Positions 51,485-60,651 of a stretch of 64,000 nt of DNA are shown here, one piece after another. This DNA is from CAXMST01 sp963700785 (GTDB lineage Bacteria > Actinomycetota > Thermoleophilia > Solirubrobacterales > 70-9): assembly GCA_963700785.1 (NCBI GenBank), contig CAVOYZ010000010.1:62001-126000 (forward strand), in the 5' to 3' direction. How positions within the stretch are numbered: the first letter of the stretch is position 1; each line of letters begins with the position of its first letter. Under the pieces are notes generated by a model. The model was not told the DNA's origin. It was given only the letters and a program-made list of their open reading frames with translations, and did not search any database. A program made the translations under genes and the position numbers.

Positions 51485-53362
51485 ATGCTAGCGCTGCTTG
51501 CCGCGGCGCCGGCGGCGGCAGCGGCGCCGGCGAGCGCCGAAGCGCAGCCGCGGGTGACGATCGTCACCGTGCCCCGCGGCACGACGATCCGCGGGATCGC
51601 GGCCGAGTCGCCGCGCATCGCGGCCGGCACGATGAGCGCCGGCCTCGGCTCGGTGCTGGCCAGCCAGACCTATCTCGACATCAGCCAGGGGAACCGGATC
51701 TTCGAGTCCCTCTACCCACGGCCGCTGACACCGCTGCGGATCGGGCGGGTCGGGGTGCCGCCGGTTCCCTGGGATCGCACGCTGGCGCGGGCCGCGAGCG
51801 CGCCGGCGGCGATCGAGCCCGGGCTGCTCGCTCAGAGCCTGCTCGACGCGGGGGTGCCGGTCGCGGCGATGCGGTCGGCGCGTGAGGAGGTGCTGATGCT
51901 GGTCGACCGCGACGGAAGGATTGCCCGCAGCGACGGTTGCCGGCTCGGCGAGTGCCCCGGGGTGACGATCGGCAGGGTCGATACCTCGGCCCTCGCGGCG
52001 ATCGTCTCGCGGCTTCGCGACGGCGATCTGCTGATCGCCTTCGAGCGGCCGCCGCCGCTGGGTCGCCGGCTGGCGATCGGCGTGGCCGGTGACGGCTACG
52101 CCGGAACGCTCGAGTCTCCGACCACGCGCATCGACGGCTACGTGCTCTCCACCGACATCGCGCCGACGATCCTCGAGCGGTACGGCCTGGCGACCCCCTC
52201 GGCGATGACCGGCGCCGCGATCGGCTCGGCCGGTGGGCGCGACCTGGCCGCGCTCACCGCCCTGGGCGAGCGGCTGGAGGAGGTCTCCCCCCGTCGCGGG
52301 CCGGTGCTCGGCACCAACCTGATCATCTGGGTAGCGCTGACGATCGCCGCCACCCTGCTCTTCGGGCGCCCGGGCGCGACCGTCGCGCTGCGCGCCCTGG
52401 CGGTCACGATCGCATGGGTGCCGGCGCTGCTGCTGCTGACCGCCGCGCTCGAGCCGAGCCTGCTGGCCGAGCGCCTGCTGGTCGGCGTCGGTGCCCCGCT
52501 GCTGGCGATCGCGACCGCTGTCGCGGCCGGCCCCCGGTTCGGGCCGCGGGCCGGCTACGCGGCGTTCGCGCTCGCCTCCCTGGCCAGCGTCACGGCGACC
52601 GCCGTCGACGTGATCGCCGGCTCGCCGCTGACCTCGCTGTCGCTGGTCGGCCCGAACCCCGATCTCGGCGTTCGCTTCTTCGGGATCGGCAATGAGCTGG
52701 AGGCGGTGATCGGCACCCTGCTCGCCCTCGGCTCCGGAGCGGCGGTTGCGGCGGCCGCCCCGGCCGATCCCAGGCGGACGGTCGCGATCGTCGCCGGCGT
52801 TGCCGCCCTGCTCGGCGTGCTCGTCTTCGCCCCCGGTCGCTTCGGGGCTGACGTTGGCGCGGCGGTCACCTTCCCGGCCGGTGCCGCCGGGGTCATCGTC
52901 GCAGCGCTCGGCGGCGGTCGCCGGCGTCTGCTCCTGCTGGCGGCGGTGCCGGTGATCGCCGTCCTCGCCCTGATCGCAATCGACCTGGTGATCGGCGGCG
53001 ATGCGCATCTGTCCCGGACGGTTCTCGACGCTGGGGGGCTCGACGAGTTCGGCCAGGTCGTCGAGCGGCGGGTGAGGCTCGGAGCGCGGAGCTTCAGCCG
53101 CTTCGCCGACTCGACCGCGTACATGATCGCCGGAGCGGTGATCGTCGCCGCCGTCCTCGGCCGGCACCGGATCCTTTCCTGGTTCTCCGGCCGCCCGGCG
53201 GCGCGGGCCGGCTTCATCGGCGGCATCACCGCGTCGGTCGTCGGCGCGCTTGCCAACGATTCCGGCGCCCTGCTGCTCCTGGTCGGGACCGCCTACCTGG
53301 CCGGGTTCGCCGCGCTTGCGTGGTCGTCCCGCTGCGCTGCGTCCGCCCGAGAGTCCGGCTAA
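51485..53362 (+). CDS. Secreted-headed polytopic membrane protein, alkaline-phosphatase-like head
   Basis: The 625-residue protein starts with a signal peptide (MLALLAAAPAAAAAPASAEA). An extracytoplasmic region of about 230 residues follows, with RVTIVTVPRGTT and YVLSTDIAPTILERYGLATPSAMTG, the latter like the D-x-A-P-T-I-L segment of sulfatase/phosphatase-superfamily proteins, although a full metal site is not evident. The rest holds about ten membrane spans. It sits 17 bases before a glycosyltransferase-flippase fusion, so the two may act together in envelope glycan or lipid handling. I do not recognise a named family for the whole chain. Confidence 0.7.
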   Translation: MLALLAAAPAAAAAPASAEAQPRVTIVTVPRGTTIRGIAAESPRIAAGTMSAGLGSVLASQTYLDISQGNRIFESLYPRPLTPLRIGRVGVPPVPWDRTLARAASAPAAIEPGLLAQSLLDAGVPVAAMRSAREEVLMLVDRDGRIARSDGCRLGECPGVTIGRVDTSALAAIVSRLRDGDLLIAFERPPPLGRRLAIGVAGDGYAGTLESPTTRIDGYVLSTDIAPTILERYGLATPSAMTGAAIGSAGGRDLAALTALGERLEEVSPRRGPVLGTNLIIWVALTIAATLLFGRPGATVALRALAVTIAWVPALLLLTAALEPSLLAERLLVGVGAPLLAIATAVAAGPRFGPRAGYAAFALASLASVTATAVDVIAGSPLTSLSLVGPNPDLGVRFFGIGNELEAVIGTLLALGSGAAVAAAAPADPRRTVAIVAGVAALLGVLVFAPGRFGADVGAAVTFPAGAAGVIVAALGGGRRRLLLLAAVPVIAVLALIAIDLVIGGDAHLSRTVLDAGGLDEFGQVVERRVRLGARSFSRFADSTAYMIAGAVIVAAVLGRHRILSWFSGRPAARAGFIGGITASVVGALANDSGALLLLVGTAYLAGFAALAWSSRCAASARESG

Positions 53363-53379
53363 GGTTAGGTCAGTTCCGC

Positions 53380-55704
53380 ATGCGCATCGCTTTGGTCACG
53401 CCATATTCGTGGACGTACGAGGGCGGAGTCAACCGGCATACCCAGGCGCTTGCCGAGCATCTCCTCGAACGGGGCAACGAGGTTCGAGTGCTCGCACCCT
53501 GGGATCCGCCTGACCGGCTCAGTCGTACCCTGCACCGCGGCGCCCCGGCGCGACGGCGGCCGCTGCCCGAGTACCTGATCCCGCTCGGGCGCACGATCGG
53601 CTTTCCGGCCAACGGAGCGATCTCCAACCTCTCGTCCTTCCCCGACGCGATCACGAAGATGCGGCGTGAGCTCCGAGGCGGCGGGTTCGACGTCGTCCAC
53701 GTCCAGGAGCCGCCCGCCCCGACCCTCGCCTGGGACGCCTGCTCGTTCCAGGGGGCGCCGGTGGTCGGCACCTTCCACGCCTACTCGACCAAGGCCGGCC
53801 CGAACACGATCGCCAGCCTGTTCGGGGCGCGGCGCAAGTTCAATCAGCTCCACAGCCGGATCGCGGTCTCCGAGGCCGCCGCCTGGACCGGTCGGCGCTG
53901 GTTCGGGGGCGAGTACGAGATCATCCCCAACGGCGTCGATCTGGCCCGCGGCACCGAGGCTGGGACGGCCGGCGCCGCCCCGATCCCGGGCCGGCTCGAG
54001 GTCCTGTTCGTCGGTCGGGCCGATGAGCGCAAGGGCCTGCCGGTCCTGCTTCGCGCCTTCGAGGCCCTCGCCGAGCACGTCCCGACGCGTCTGGTCGCGG
54101 TCGGCGTCACCACCGAGGAGATCGCGCGACACCTTCCCGATCCGGCGATTCTCGAGCGGATCGACGCCCGCGGCGGCGTCAACCAGGAGCGCCTCTGGCA
54201 GGCCTACCGGGAGGCCGACGTGCTCTGCGCGCCGTCGCTGTCCGGGGAGAGCTTCGGGATGGTCCTGACCGAGGCCTTCGCCTCCGGCACGCCGGTCCTC
54301 GCGTCGGCGATCGCCGGCTACTCCGACGTCGTCAGCGACGGCAGCGACGGGATGTTGATCCCGCCCGGCGACCCGCAGCGACTGGCCGAGGAGTTGCAGC
54401 GTCTTTATCACGACCCCGCCCGGGTTGCGCGAATGGGCTCCGAGGCCAGGGAGTCGGCGGAGCGCTACTCGTGGTCGCGGATCGCCGGGCGGATCGAGTG
54501 CATCTACGAGCGGGCGCTGGCGGTCCCGCCACCGGTCGGAGCGTCTCAGCGGGTCGCCCGGTCGGCGGGATTCGTCCCGGCGGACGGCAGCGAGCGAGTC
54601 CCGGCGCGGCGGCTGCCGTCGCTCGACCCGGCACCGGCGCTCGGCTCGAGGCGCCGGCGGGTCGCGCGGCGGGTCGGCCTGCTGACGGCCGGCTTCTTCG
54701 GCGTCGGGCTCACCTACCTCGCGGCACAGCGAATCGGCTTCGACAACGTCGTGCACAGCGCCGTCCGCTCAGATCTCGCCTGGATCCTGGTTGCGACCGG
54801 GCTGATGGCCGTGTCGCTGCTGTTCCGCTCCGCGACCTGGTTTCTGGCGGCCCGCTCTGCCCTGCCTCTGGCCCACCTGCGTCGCCGCGACTTCACCTCG
54901 GCAACGATGATCGGAGTGCTGATGTCGGCGACGCTCCCGGCCCGGCTCGGCGAACCGGCCCGCGCGATGATCATGGCCCGGAGGATCGGGCGGGTGCGGG
55001 AGTCGCTTCCGGTGATGCTCGGCACGCTGGTCACGCAGACGACGCTGAACATCATCGCCCTGGGGTTGCTGGGCGTCGTGATCGTCACCTCCACTGACCT
55101 GTTCAGCCGCACCTCCGAGCACCTGTTCCTCGCCAGCATGGCCCCGGCCCTGCTGCTGCTGATCGTGCTGCTCGCGCCAACCCTCGTCCGGCACCGGGGA
55201 TCGGGCCGCCTCGCCCGGGTTGCCGCGCTGATCCGCGAAGCGCTGGTCAAGGTCCGGCGCGGGCTGGTCGTGTTCCGCGACCCGCGCCGCGGACCGCTCG
55301 CGTTCGCCTCTCAGCTCACGGCCTGGGCGATCCAGGTCGGCGCCTGCTATGCGCTCGCGGTGGCGATGGGGCTCGAGCCGCTGATCGGGATCGGCGGCGC
55401 GGCGGCGGTGCTGTTCGCAGTCAACGTCACGGCGGCGATCCCGGCCACGCCGTCGAACATCGGCATCTTCCAGCTCGCCGTGATCTCGGTGCTGACCACC
55501 GGCTTCGGCGTCGCCGCGGCTGACGCGCTCGCCTACGGCGTCATCCTGCAGGCGATCGAGATCGCTACCGCGGTCGCGCTCGGTCTGCCGGCCCTGGTCC
55601 GCGAGGGAATGACCTGGTCCGACGTCAGATTGCGGGCGATCAGCGCGGCCCCGGTCAGGCTGAAGCCGCTGACCTCGAGCGACGATCGCCGGGCGCTGGG
55701 CTAG
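53380..55704 (+). CDS. GT4 glycosyltransferase fused to a flippase-like (LPG-synthase TM) domain
   Basis: The 774-residue protein has an N-terminal GT-B glycosyltransferase: RIALVTPYSWTYEGGVNRHTQALAEHL, VVHVQEPPAPTLAW, EIIPNGVDLARG, LEVLFVGRADERKGLPVLLRAF and APSLSGESFGMVLTEAFASGTPV (E-x7-E donor site). This resembles PimA/PimB-type mannosyltransferases. After an Arg/Pro linker (about 390-440) comes an eight-span domain of the UPF0104/LPG-synthase-TM type (SATWFLAARSALPL, MSATLPARLGEPARAMIMARR, AIPATPSNIGIFQLAVIS). The single chain could glycosylate a lipid and help move it across the membrane, which is inference. ATG 53380 lies 17 bases after the preceding gene. Confidence 0.85.
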   Translation: MRIALVTPYSWTYEGGVNRHTQALAEHLLERGNEVRVLAPWDPPDRLSRTLHRGAPARRRPLPEYLIPLGRTIGFPANGAISNLSSFPDAITKMRRELRGGGFDVVHVQEPPAPTLAWDACSFQGAPVVGTFHAYSTKAGPNTIASLFGARRKFNQLHSRIAVSEAAAWTGRRWFGGEYEIIPNGVDLARGTEAGTAGAAPIPGRLEVLFVGRADERKGLPVLLRAFEALAEHVPTRLVAVGVTTEEIARHLPDPAILERIDARGGVNQERLWQAYREADVLCAPSLSGESFGMVLTEAFASGTPVLASAIAGYSDVVSDGSDGMLIPPGDPQRLAEELQRLYHDPARVARMGSEARESAERYSWSRIAGRIECIYERALAVPPPVGASQRVARSAGFVPADGSERVPARRLPSLDPAPALGSRRRRVARRVGLLTAGFFGVGLTYLAAQRIGFDNVVHSAVRSDLAWILVATGLMAVSLLFRSATWFLAARSALPLAHLRRRDFTSATMIGVLMSATLPARLGEPARAMIMARRIGRVRESLPVMLGTLVTQTTLNIIALGLLGVVIVTSTDLFSRTSEHLFLASMAPALLLLIVLLAPTLVRHRGSGRLARVAALIREALVKVRRGLVVFRDPRRGPLAFASQLTAWAIQVGACYALAVAMGLEPLIGIGGAAAVLFAVNVTAAIPATPSNIGIFQLAVISVLTTGFGVAAADALAYGVILQAIEIATAVALGLPALVREGMTWSDVRLRAISAAPVRLKPLTSSDDRRALG

Positions 55705-55705
55705 C

Positions 55706-55885
55706 TCAGGCCTTGGCCGCTCGGGCGGCCTCGAGCGCCCTGGTCGCCGGGCCCAGCAGGTCGGTCGGCTCGGGCCATCCGGGCACCGACCGGTACGGCA
55801 TCTTCCCGTGCGGCTCGGCCCCCTCGCCCAGCGGCGCGAGCTCGGCCGTCAGCCGCTCGGCGGTCTCGGTCGCCTGCTCGGTCAA
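55706..55885 (-). CDS. Small conserved-looking protein, TTG start
   Basis: A 59-residue frame: TEQATETAERLTAELAPLGEGAEPHG, then KMPYRSVPGWPEPTDLLGPA and a helical end. Nearly every third codon position is G or C, strong support for coding. TTG 55885 is the first start after an in-frame TGA and has AAGGGTG upstream. No membrane span or known motif. It ends two bases beyond the convergent glycosyltransferase gene and lies divergent to metH. Function unknown. Confidence 0.6.
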   Translation of the reverse strand: MTEQATETAERLTAELAPLGEGAEPHGKMPYRSVPGWPEPTDLLGPATRALEAARAAKA

Positions 55886-55964
55886 TCTCGCACCCTTGCG
55901 ACCGACGCTTCAACCCTACCCCAGCCGGGACGACTCGCTTGGGCCGCTCGCTATGCTGGGCACA

Positions 55965-56059
55965 CCATCCAGAGCGGCTGAGGGACCCGGACCGCCGACG
56001 CCGCCGCAACCTACGAGGCTCTCCGGAGCAAAGCACGGTGCGACCGCCGGGACCGATGG
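55965..56059 (+). promoter_or_regulatory. SAM riboswitch (S-box type) controlling metH
   Basis: The leader of metH matches the SAM-I core: CCATC (55965-55969) and GATGG (56055-56059) close P1, then AGAGCGGCTGAGGGA (kink-turn helix), GGACC, GACGCCGCCGCAACC, a small GCTC-TCCG-GAGC hairpin and GGTGCGACC. Three parts, A-G-A-G-x-G-G-x-x-G-A-G-G-G-A, G-C-A-A-C-C and G-G-T-G-C, are the strongest S-box marks. The last P1 bases touch the GGAGGTGA ribosome binding site, so ligand binding would block translation. A GGACC replaces the usual GGCCC. Confidence 0.85.
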
Positions 56060-56076
56060 AGGTGACCGCCCAATCG

Positions 56077-59000
56077 ATGACTGAGACACGCGACATCCTT
56101 GCGGCCGTGCGGGAGCGCGTCGTCGTCTACGACGGTGGCATGGGCGCGACCCTGGAGCCGATGGAGCTCAGCTCGGAGGATTACGGCGGGCTCAAGGGCA
56201 AGTGCCATGAGGCTCTCGTCCTGCACCGGCCCGATCTGATCGAAGCGGTGCATGACTCGATGATCGAGGCCGGCGCCGAGGTGCTCGAGACCGATTCCTT
56301 CCAGGCGTCGCGGCTGAAGCTGGCCGAGTGGGGCCTCGACGCCGAGACGGTCGAGATCAACCGCCGGGCGGCCGAGATCGCCCGCCGGGTCGCCGGCCCG
56401 GACCGGTTCGTCGCCGGCTCGATCGGACCGACCGGCTTTCTGCCGGCCTCCGACGACCCGACGCTCGGCGACATCACCTTCGGCCGATTGGCCGAGGTCT
56501 TCGACGAGCAGGCGGGGGCGCTGGTCGAAGGCGGCGCCGACCTATTGATCATCGAGACCGCCCAGGACATCCTCGAGGTGCGGGCGGCGATCGCCGGCGC
56601 CCGCGAAGCGTTCAAGCGCGTCTCCCGCAGCGTGCCGATCCAGGTCTCGGTCTCGCTGTTACCGAACGGCGGCAAGATGCTGCTCGGCACCGACATCGAG
56701 GCCGTGCTCGCGATCGCCGAGGGAATGGAGGTGGACATCCTCGGCCTCAACTGCTCGACCGGTCCCGAGGACATGCGCGATGCGATCCGCTATCTGGGCG
56801 AGCACTCGCCGCTGCCTGTGCACTGCATCCCCAACGCCGGTCTGCCGGTCCAGGGCGCCGACGGCGAGACGATCTTCCCCGAGACCCCGGAGCAGATCGC
56901 CACCGTGCTCGGCGAGTTCGTCGAGCGCCACGGGGTAGGTCTGGTCGGAGGCTGCTGTGGCACGACTCCGGAGCACATCACCGCGCTCGCCGAGCGGGTC
57001 GCCGGGATCGTGCCCGGGGCTCGCCCCGAGCCCGGGCCGCCGCGCCTCGCGTCGATGATGACCGCGGCCGACCTGGTCCAGGAACCCGCCCCGACCCTGG
57101 TCGGGGAGCGGGTCAACTCGCAGGGCTCACGCAAGGCCAAGGAGTTGCTGCTGGCTGACGATTACGACGGCCTGGTTGCGATCGCCGAGGATCAGGTTGG
57201 CGGTGGCGCGCACGTGCTCGATCTCTGCGTCGCGCTGACCGAGCGGCAGGACGAGGACGCGCAGATGGGCGCGGTGGTCGAGCGCGTCTCGCTGACCCAG
57301 CCCGCCCCGCTTCAGATCGACTCGACCGAGCCCGAGGTGATCAGGGCCGCGCTCGAGCGGGTCCCGGGCAGGGCGATCGTCAACTCGGTCAACCTCGAGG
57401 CCGGTCGCGACAAGCTCGACCTGGTGCTGCCGCTGGCCCGTCGCCACGGCGCCGCGGTGATCGCGCTGACGATCGACGAGGAGGGGATGGCGAAGACGGC
57501 CGCCCGCAAGGTCGAGGTGGCGGAGCGGATTCACCGGTACGCCTGCGCGGAGCACGGCCTCGACTCTCGGCTGCTGATCTTCGACGCGCTCACCTTCACG
57601 CTGACGACCGGGGACGAGGAGTGGCGCCCGTCGGCGGTCGAGACGATCGCCGGGATCAGCGCGATCAAGGAGGCGTTGCCCGGGGTCAAGACCTCGCTCG
57701 GCGTCTCGAACGTGAGCTTCGGCGTCTCCCAGCCGGCCCGGTCGGTGCTCAACTCCGTCTTCTTGCACCACTGCGTCGAGGCGGGGCTCGACCTGGCGAT
57801 GGTCAACCCCAACCACATCACCCCGTACGCGGAGATCTCCGCCGAGGAGCGGCAGCTCGCCGACGATCTCGTCTTCAACCGGCGCGAGGATGCGCTCGAG
57901 CGGTTCATCGCCCACTTCGAGAGCATGGGCGAGGAGGAGGCCGAGAGCGCCGCTGACCCGACCGAGGGCATGGACCCCGAGGAGGCGCTGCACTGGCACA
58001 TCCTGAGGCGCAAGAAGGACGGCGTCGAGGAGTGGATCGATCGATCGGTCGAGAAGATCGGCGCGGTGCCGACCCTGAACCAGGTGCTGCTGCCGGCGAT
58101 GAAGGAGGTGGGCGACAAGTTCGGGGCGGGCGAGCTGATCCTCCCGTTCGTGCTGCAGTCGGCGGAGGTCATGAAGCGCGCCGTCGCGCGGCTCGAGAAC
58201 TACCTGGAGCGGATCGAGGGCCACACCAAGGGCACGGTCGTGGTCGCCACCGTGTTCGGGGACGTGCACGACATCGGCAAGAGCCTCGTGAACACGATCC
58301 TCACCAACAACGGATACACGGTCATCGACCTCGGCAAGCAGGTGCCGATCGACCAGATCATCGACGCCGCCGTCGAGCACGATGCCGACGCGATCGGGCT
58401 CAGCGCGCTGCTGGTCTCGACCTCGAAGCAGATGCCCGCCTGCATCGAGGAGCTGCACGACCGCGGCCACGACTTCCCGGTGCTGCTCGGGGGCGCTGCG
58501 ATCAATCGCGATTTCGGCCGCCGTGCGCTCTATCCGAAGGGTCGCGATTCGGAGCAGACCTACGAGCCGGGCGTCTTCTACTGCAAGGACGCGTTCGCGG
58601 GGCTCGACACGATGGATGCGCTGATCGACGGGGCCCGGCGAGAGCAGCTGACCGCGAGGATCCGCGACGAGGCGAGAGCGCTGCGCGAGAAGGTCGAGGA
58701 CGTGGACGACGCGCCGCCGACCGACGACGCGAGCGTCCGGTCGCCCGCGCGGATCGACGTTCAGGTACCCGAGCCCCCGTTCTGGGGCCCGCGCGAGATC
58801 GAGTTCGACCTCGACCGGGTCTTTGCCTATCTCGATCGGCACGTCCTGTTCAAGCTCCACTGGGGCGGCCGCGGCAGGAAGGGGGAGGAGTGGCGGCGGA
58901 TCGTCGAGGGACACGACGGCGAAGAGGGATTTGCCGCGCGGCTGCAGCGGATGTGGCTGGAACAGGACTACCTGCACCCGAGGGGGCGGGTCGGCTACTT

Positions 59001-59673
59001 CCCCTGCAACGCCGACGGCAACGAGCTGGTGGTCTTCGACCCCGCCGACCGCGATCGCGAGCTCGAGCGCCTCGTCTTCCCGCGACAGCCTCGACACGAT
59101 CGGATCTGCCTGGCGGACTTCTTCAGGCCGCTCGAGAGCGGCCAGCGCGACGTCGTCGCGCTGCAGGGTGTGACGGTCGGCCCCGAGGTGACCGAGTTGA
59201 TCGAGCGGCTCGAGCGCGACGGCGAGTTCGCCGAGCAGCTGTTCGTGCACGGTCTCGGCGTCCAGGTGGCCGAGGGGCTTGCGGAGTGGAATCACGCCGA
59301 GGTGCGGACCGCGCTCGGCATCGATCCTGGCCAGGGCCGCCGCTACTCATGGGGCTACCCGGCCTGCCCGGATCAATCGGAGCACGCGAAGGTGTGGCGG
59401 TTGCTCGACCTCGAGCAGGTCGGCATGTCGCTCTCCACCGGCCACGCGGTCGAGCCCGAGCAGTCGACGGTGGCGATCATCGCGCACCATCCGCAGGCGG
59501 TTTACTTCGGGATGAAGTCCGGCTTCATCCCCCGGGAGCCGAAGCCGGACGAGCTGATCGCCGGCACCGAGCGCGGCGGCGAGCTGCCGCCCGATCAGGA
59601 CCTCCGCGACGACGGCACCGTGACCGCCGAGGTCGATGCCGCCGCCGTGCCGCCCACCGCCTCGACGCCCTAA
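56077..59673 (+). CDS. metH: Cobalamin-dependent methionine synthase
   Basis: The 1198-residue enzyme has all four modules: homocysteine domain with zinc ligands C226 (LNCSTGPED) and C293/C294 (GGCCGTTPEH), methyltetrahydrofolate domain (TLVGERVNSQGS, VLDLCVALTERQD), cobalamin domain (FGDVHDIGKSLVNTIL with the cobalt-ligand H731) and the SAM-dependent reactivation domain (RYSWGYPACPDQSEHAKVW). It makes methionine from homocysteine. ATG 56077 is used with GGAGGTGA upstream. ATG 56056 lies inside the riboswitch P1 and is unlikely. The riboswitch would turn synthesis down when SAM is plentiful. Confidence 0.97.
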   Translation: MTETRDILAAVRERVVVYDGGMGATLEPMELSSEDYGGLKGKCHEALVLHRPDLIEAVHDSMIEAGAEVLETDSFQASRLKLAEWGLDAETVEINRRAAEIARRVAGPDRFVAGSIGPTGFLPASDDPTLGDITFGRLAEVFDEQAGALVEGGADLLIIETAQDILEVRAAIAGAREAFKRVSRSVPIQVSVSLLPNGGKMLLGTDIEAVLAIAEGMEVDILGLNCSTGPEDMRDAIRYLGEHSPLPVHCIPNAGLPVQGADGETIFPETPEQIATVLGEFVERHGVGLVGGCCGTTPEHITALAERVAGIVPGARPEPGPPRLASMMTAADLVQEPAPTLVGERVNSQGSRKAKELLLADDYDGLVAIAEDQVGGGAHVLDLCVALTERQDEDAQMGAVVERVSLTQPAPLQIDSTEPEVIRAALERVPGRAIVNSVNLEAGRDKLDLVLPLARRHGAAVIALTIDEEGMAKTAARKVEVAERIHRYACAEHGLDSRLLIFDALTFTLTTGDEEWRPSAVETIAGISAIKEALPGVKTSLGVSNVSFGVSQPARSVLNSVFLHHCVEAGLDLAMVNPNHITPYAEISAEERQLADDLVFNRREDALERFIAHFESMGEEEAESAADPTEGMDPEEALHWHILRRKKDGVEEWIDRSVEKIGAVPTLNQVLLPAMKEVGDKFGAGELILPFVLQSAEVMKRAVARLENYLERIEGHTKGTVVVATVFGDVHDIGKSLVNTILTNNGYTVIDLGKQVPIDQIIDAAVEHDADAIGLSALLVSTSKQMPACIEELHDRGHDFPVLLGGAAINRDFGRRALYPKGRDSEQTYEPGVFYCKDAFAGLDTMDALIDGARREQLTARIRDEARALREKVEDVDDAPPTDDASVRSPARIDVQVPEPPFWGPREIEFDLDRVFAYLDRHVLFKLHWGGRGRKGEEWRRIVEGHDGEEGFAARLQRMWLEQDYLHPRGRVGYFPCNADGNELVVFDPADRDRELERLVFPRQPRHDRICLADFFRPLESGQRDVVALQGVTVGPEVTELIERLERDGEFAEQLFVHGLGVQVAEGLAEWNHAEVRTALGIDPGQGRRYSWGYPACPDQSEHAKVWRLLDLEQVGMSLSTGHAVEPEQSTVAIIAHHPQAVYFGMKSGFIPREPKPDELIAGTERGGELPPDQDLRDDGTVTAEVDAAAVPPTASTP

Positions 59674-59708
59674 TCCGCGACTCGCGGGGCTCGGCAAGGC
59701 CCGCGCGT

Positions 59709-60596
59709 TCAGGCGTGCTCGTAGCCCTCGGGGAAGTCGAGCAGCATCCTGCAGAGGAGCTCGGGAAGCTCGACCTGGGGGCAGTGACCGCAGTCGGGAA
59801 TCACCTCGATGTCGGAGTACGGAACCGTGCGCAGCACCCGCTCGGCGCCGCCCGTGTAGACCATCCTGTCGCGGTCACCCCAGACGAGCAGCAGCGGGCA
59901 GTCGATCCGCTCGAGCCGGAACGGGTCCTCGAGCTCCGGCAGCAGCTGCCGCCCGATGTCGAGGATCTCGCCGGCGCGCTCGACCGACGGGAAGTGGCGG
60001 GTGAACGAGGCAACTGCCTCGGCGCTGGCCCGGCCCGGCGTCGAGAACGCCAGATTGGAGTAGACGCGGCCGACGATCTCGCGGACCGCCAGCTCGGGGA
60101 TCGGGAAGGGGGAGAGGCGCAGCAGGCGGATCAGCCGCTCGCCCTCGATGACCGGAAACCAGCGAGCCATCTCGAGCCCGGCCGGCGCGATCGGAACGAT
60201 TCCGGCCAGCGGCACCTCCTCCCGTTGCGCGGCCCGGATTGCGAGGCAGCCCCCGAGTGAGTTGCCCGAGACGTAGACCCGCTCGCCGCCGTATGCCTCG
60301 CTGAGCTCGCGGACGGCCTGGTTGACCATCAGGTCCCACTGCCCCAGCAGCGGCGAGCTCGGCTCGGGCATCCCCGCGGTGGCGAAGCCGGCGAGGTCGA
60401 TTGCAGCGGCGCCACGGCCGGCCGCGGCCAGCTCGCGGAGCAGCGGTCGCCAGGTGTCGGCGCTGTCCGCGAAGCCGTGCAGCAGCAGGTACGGTGGCCC
60501 GGCGCCGGCGGCGGTCAGTCGCCGGGTCGGGATCCCGCCGAGCTCGGTCCGCTCCTCGGTTACGGTTAGATTCCGGCTCGCGCGGGTATCGGGCAC
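59709..60596 (-). CDS. Alpha/beta hydrolase
   Basis: The 295-residue protein has the canonical fold 1 features: PYLLLHGFADSADTWRPLL (oxyanion loop), VSGNSLGGCLAIRAA (nucleophile Ser in G-x-S-x-G), LLVWGDRDRMVY (acid) and IPDCGHCPQVELPE (His). No signal peptide. The substrate is unknown. GTG 60596 is taken as the start, leaving 55 bases to the divergent ferritin-like gene. Converges with metH. Confidence 0.92.
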   Translation of the reverse strand: MPDTRASRNLTVTEERTELGGIPTRRLTAAGAGPPYLLLHGFADSADTWRPLLRELAAAGRGAAAIDLAGFATAGMPEPSSPLLGQWDLMVNQAVRELSEAYGGERVYVSGNSLGGCLAIRAAQREEVPLAGIVPIAPAGLEMARWFPVIEGERLIRLLRLSPFPIPELAVREIVGRVYSNLAFSTPGRASAEAVASFTRHFPSVERAGEILDIGRQLLPELEDPFRLERIDCPLLLVWGDRDRMVYTGGAERVLRTVPYSDIEVIPDCGHCPQVELPELLCRMLLDFPEGYEHA

Positions 60597-60651
60597 GGCA
60601 GCATTTGTACCGGCCCGGCCGGGCGTATGGCAATCGACAAGGAGGCCTCGT

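Noticed and set aside
56056..56058. ATG as the metH start
   Set aside because: It lies in the 3' strand of the riboswitch P1 helix and has no ribosome binding site, whereas ATG 56077 has GGAGGTGA upstream.
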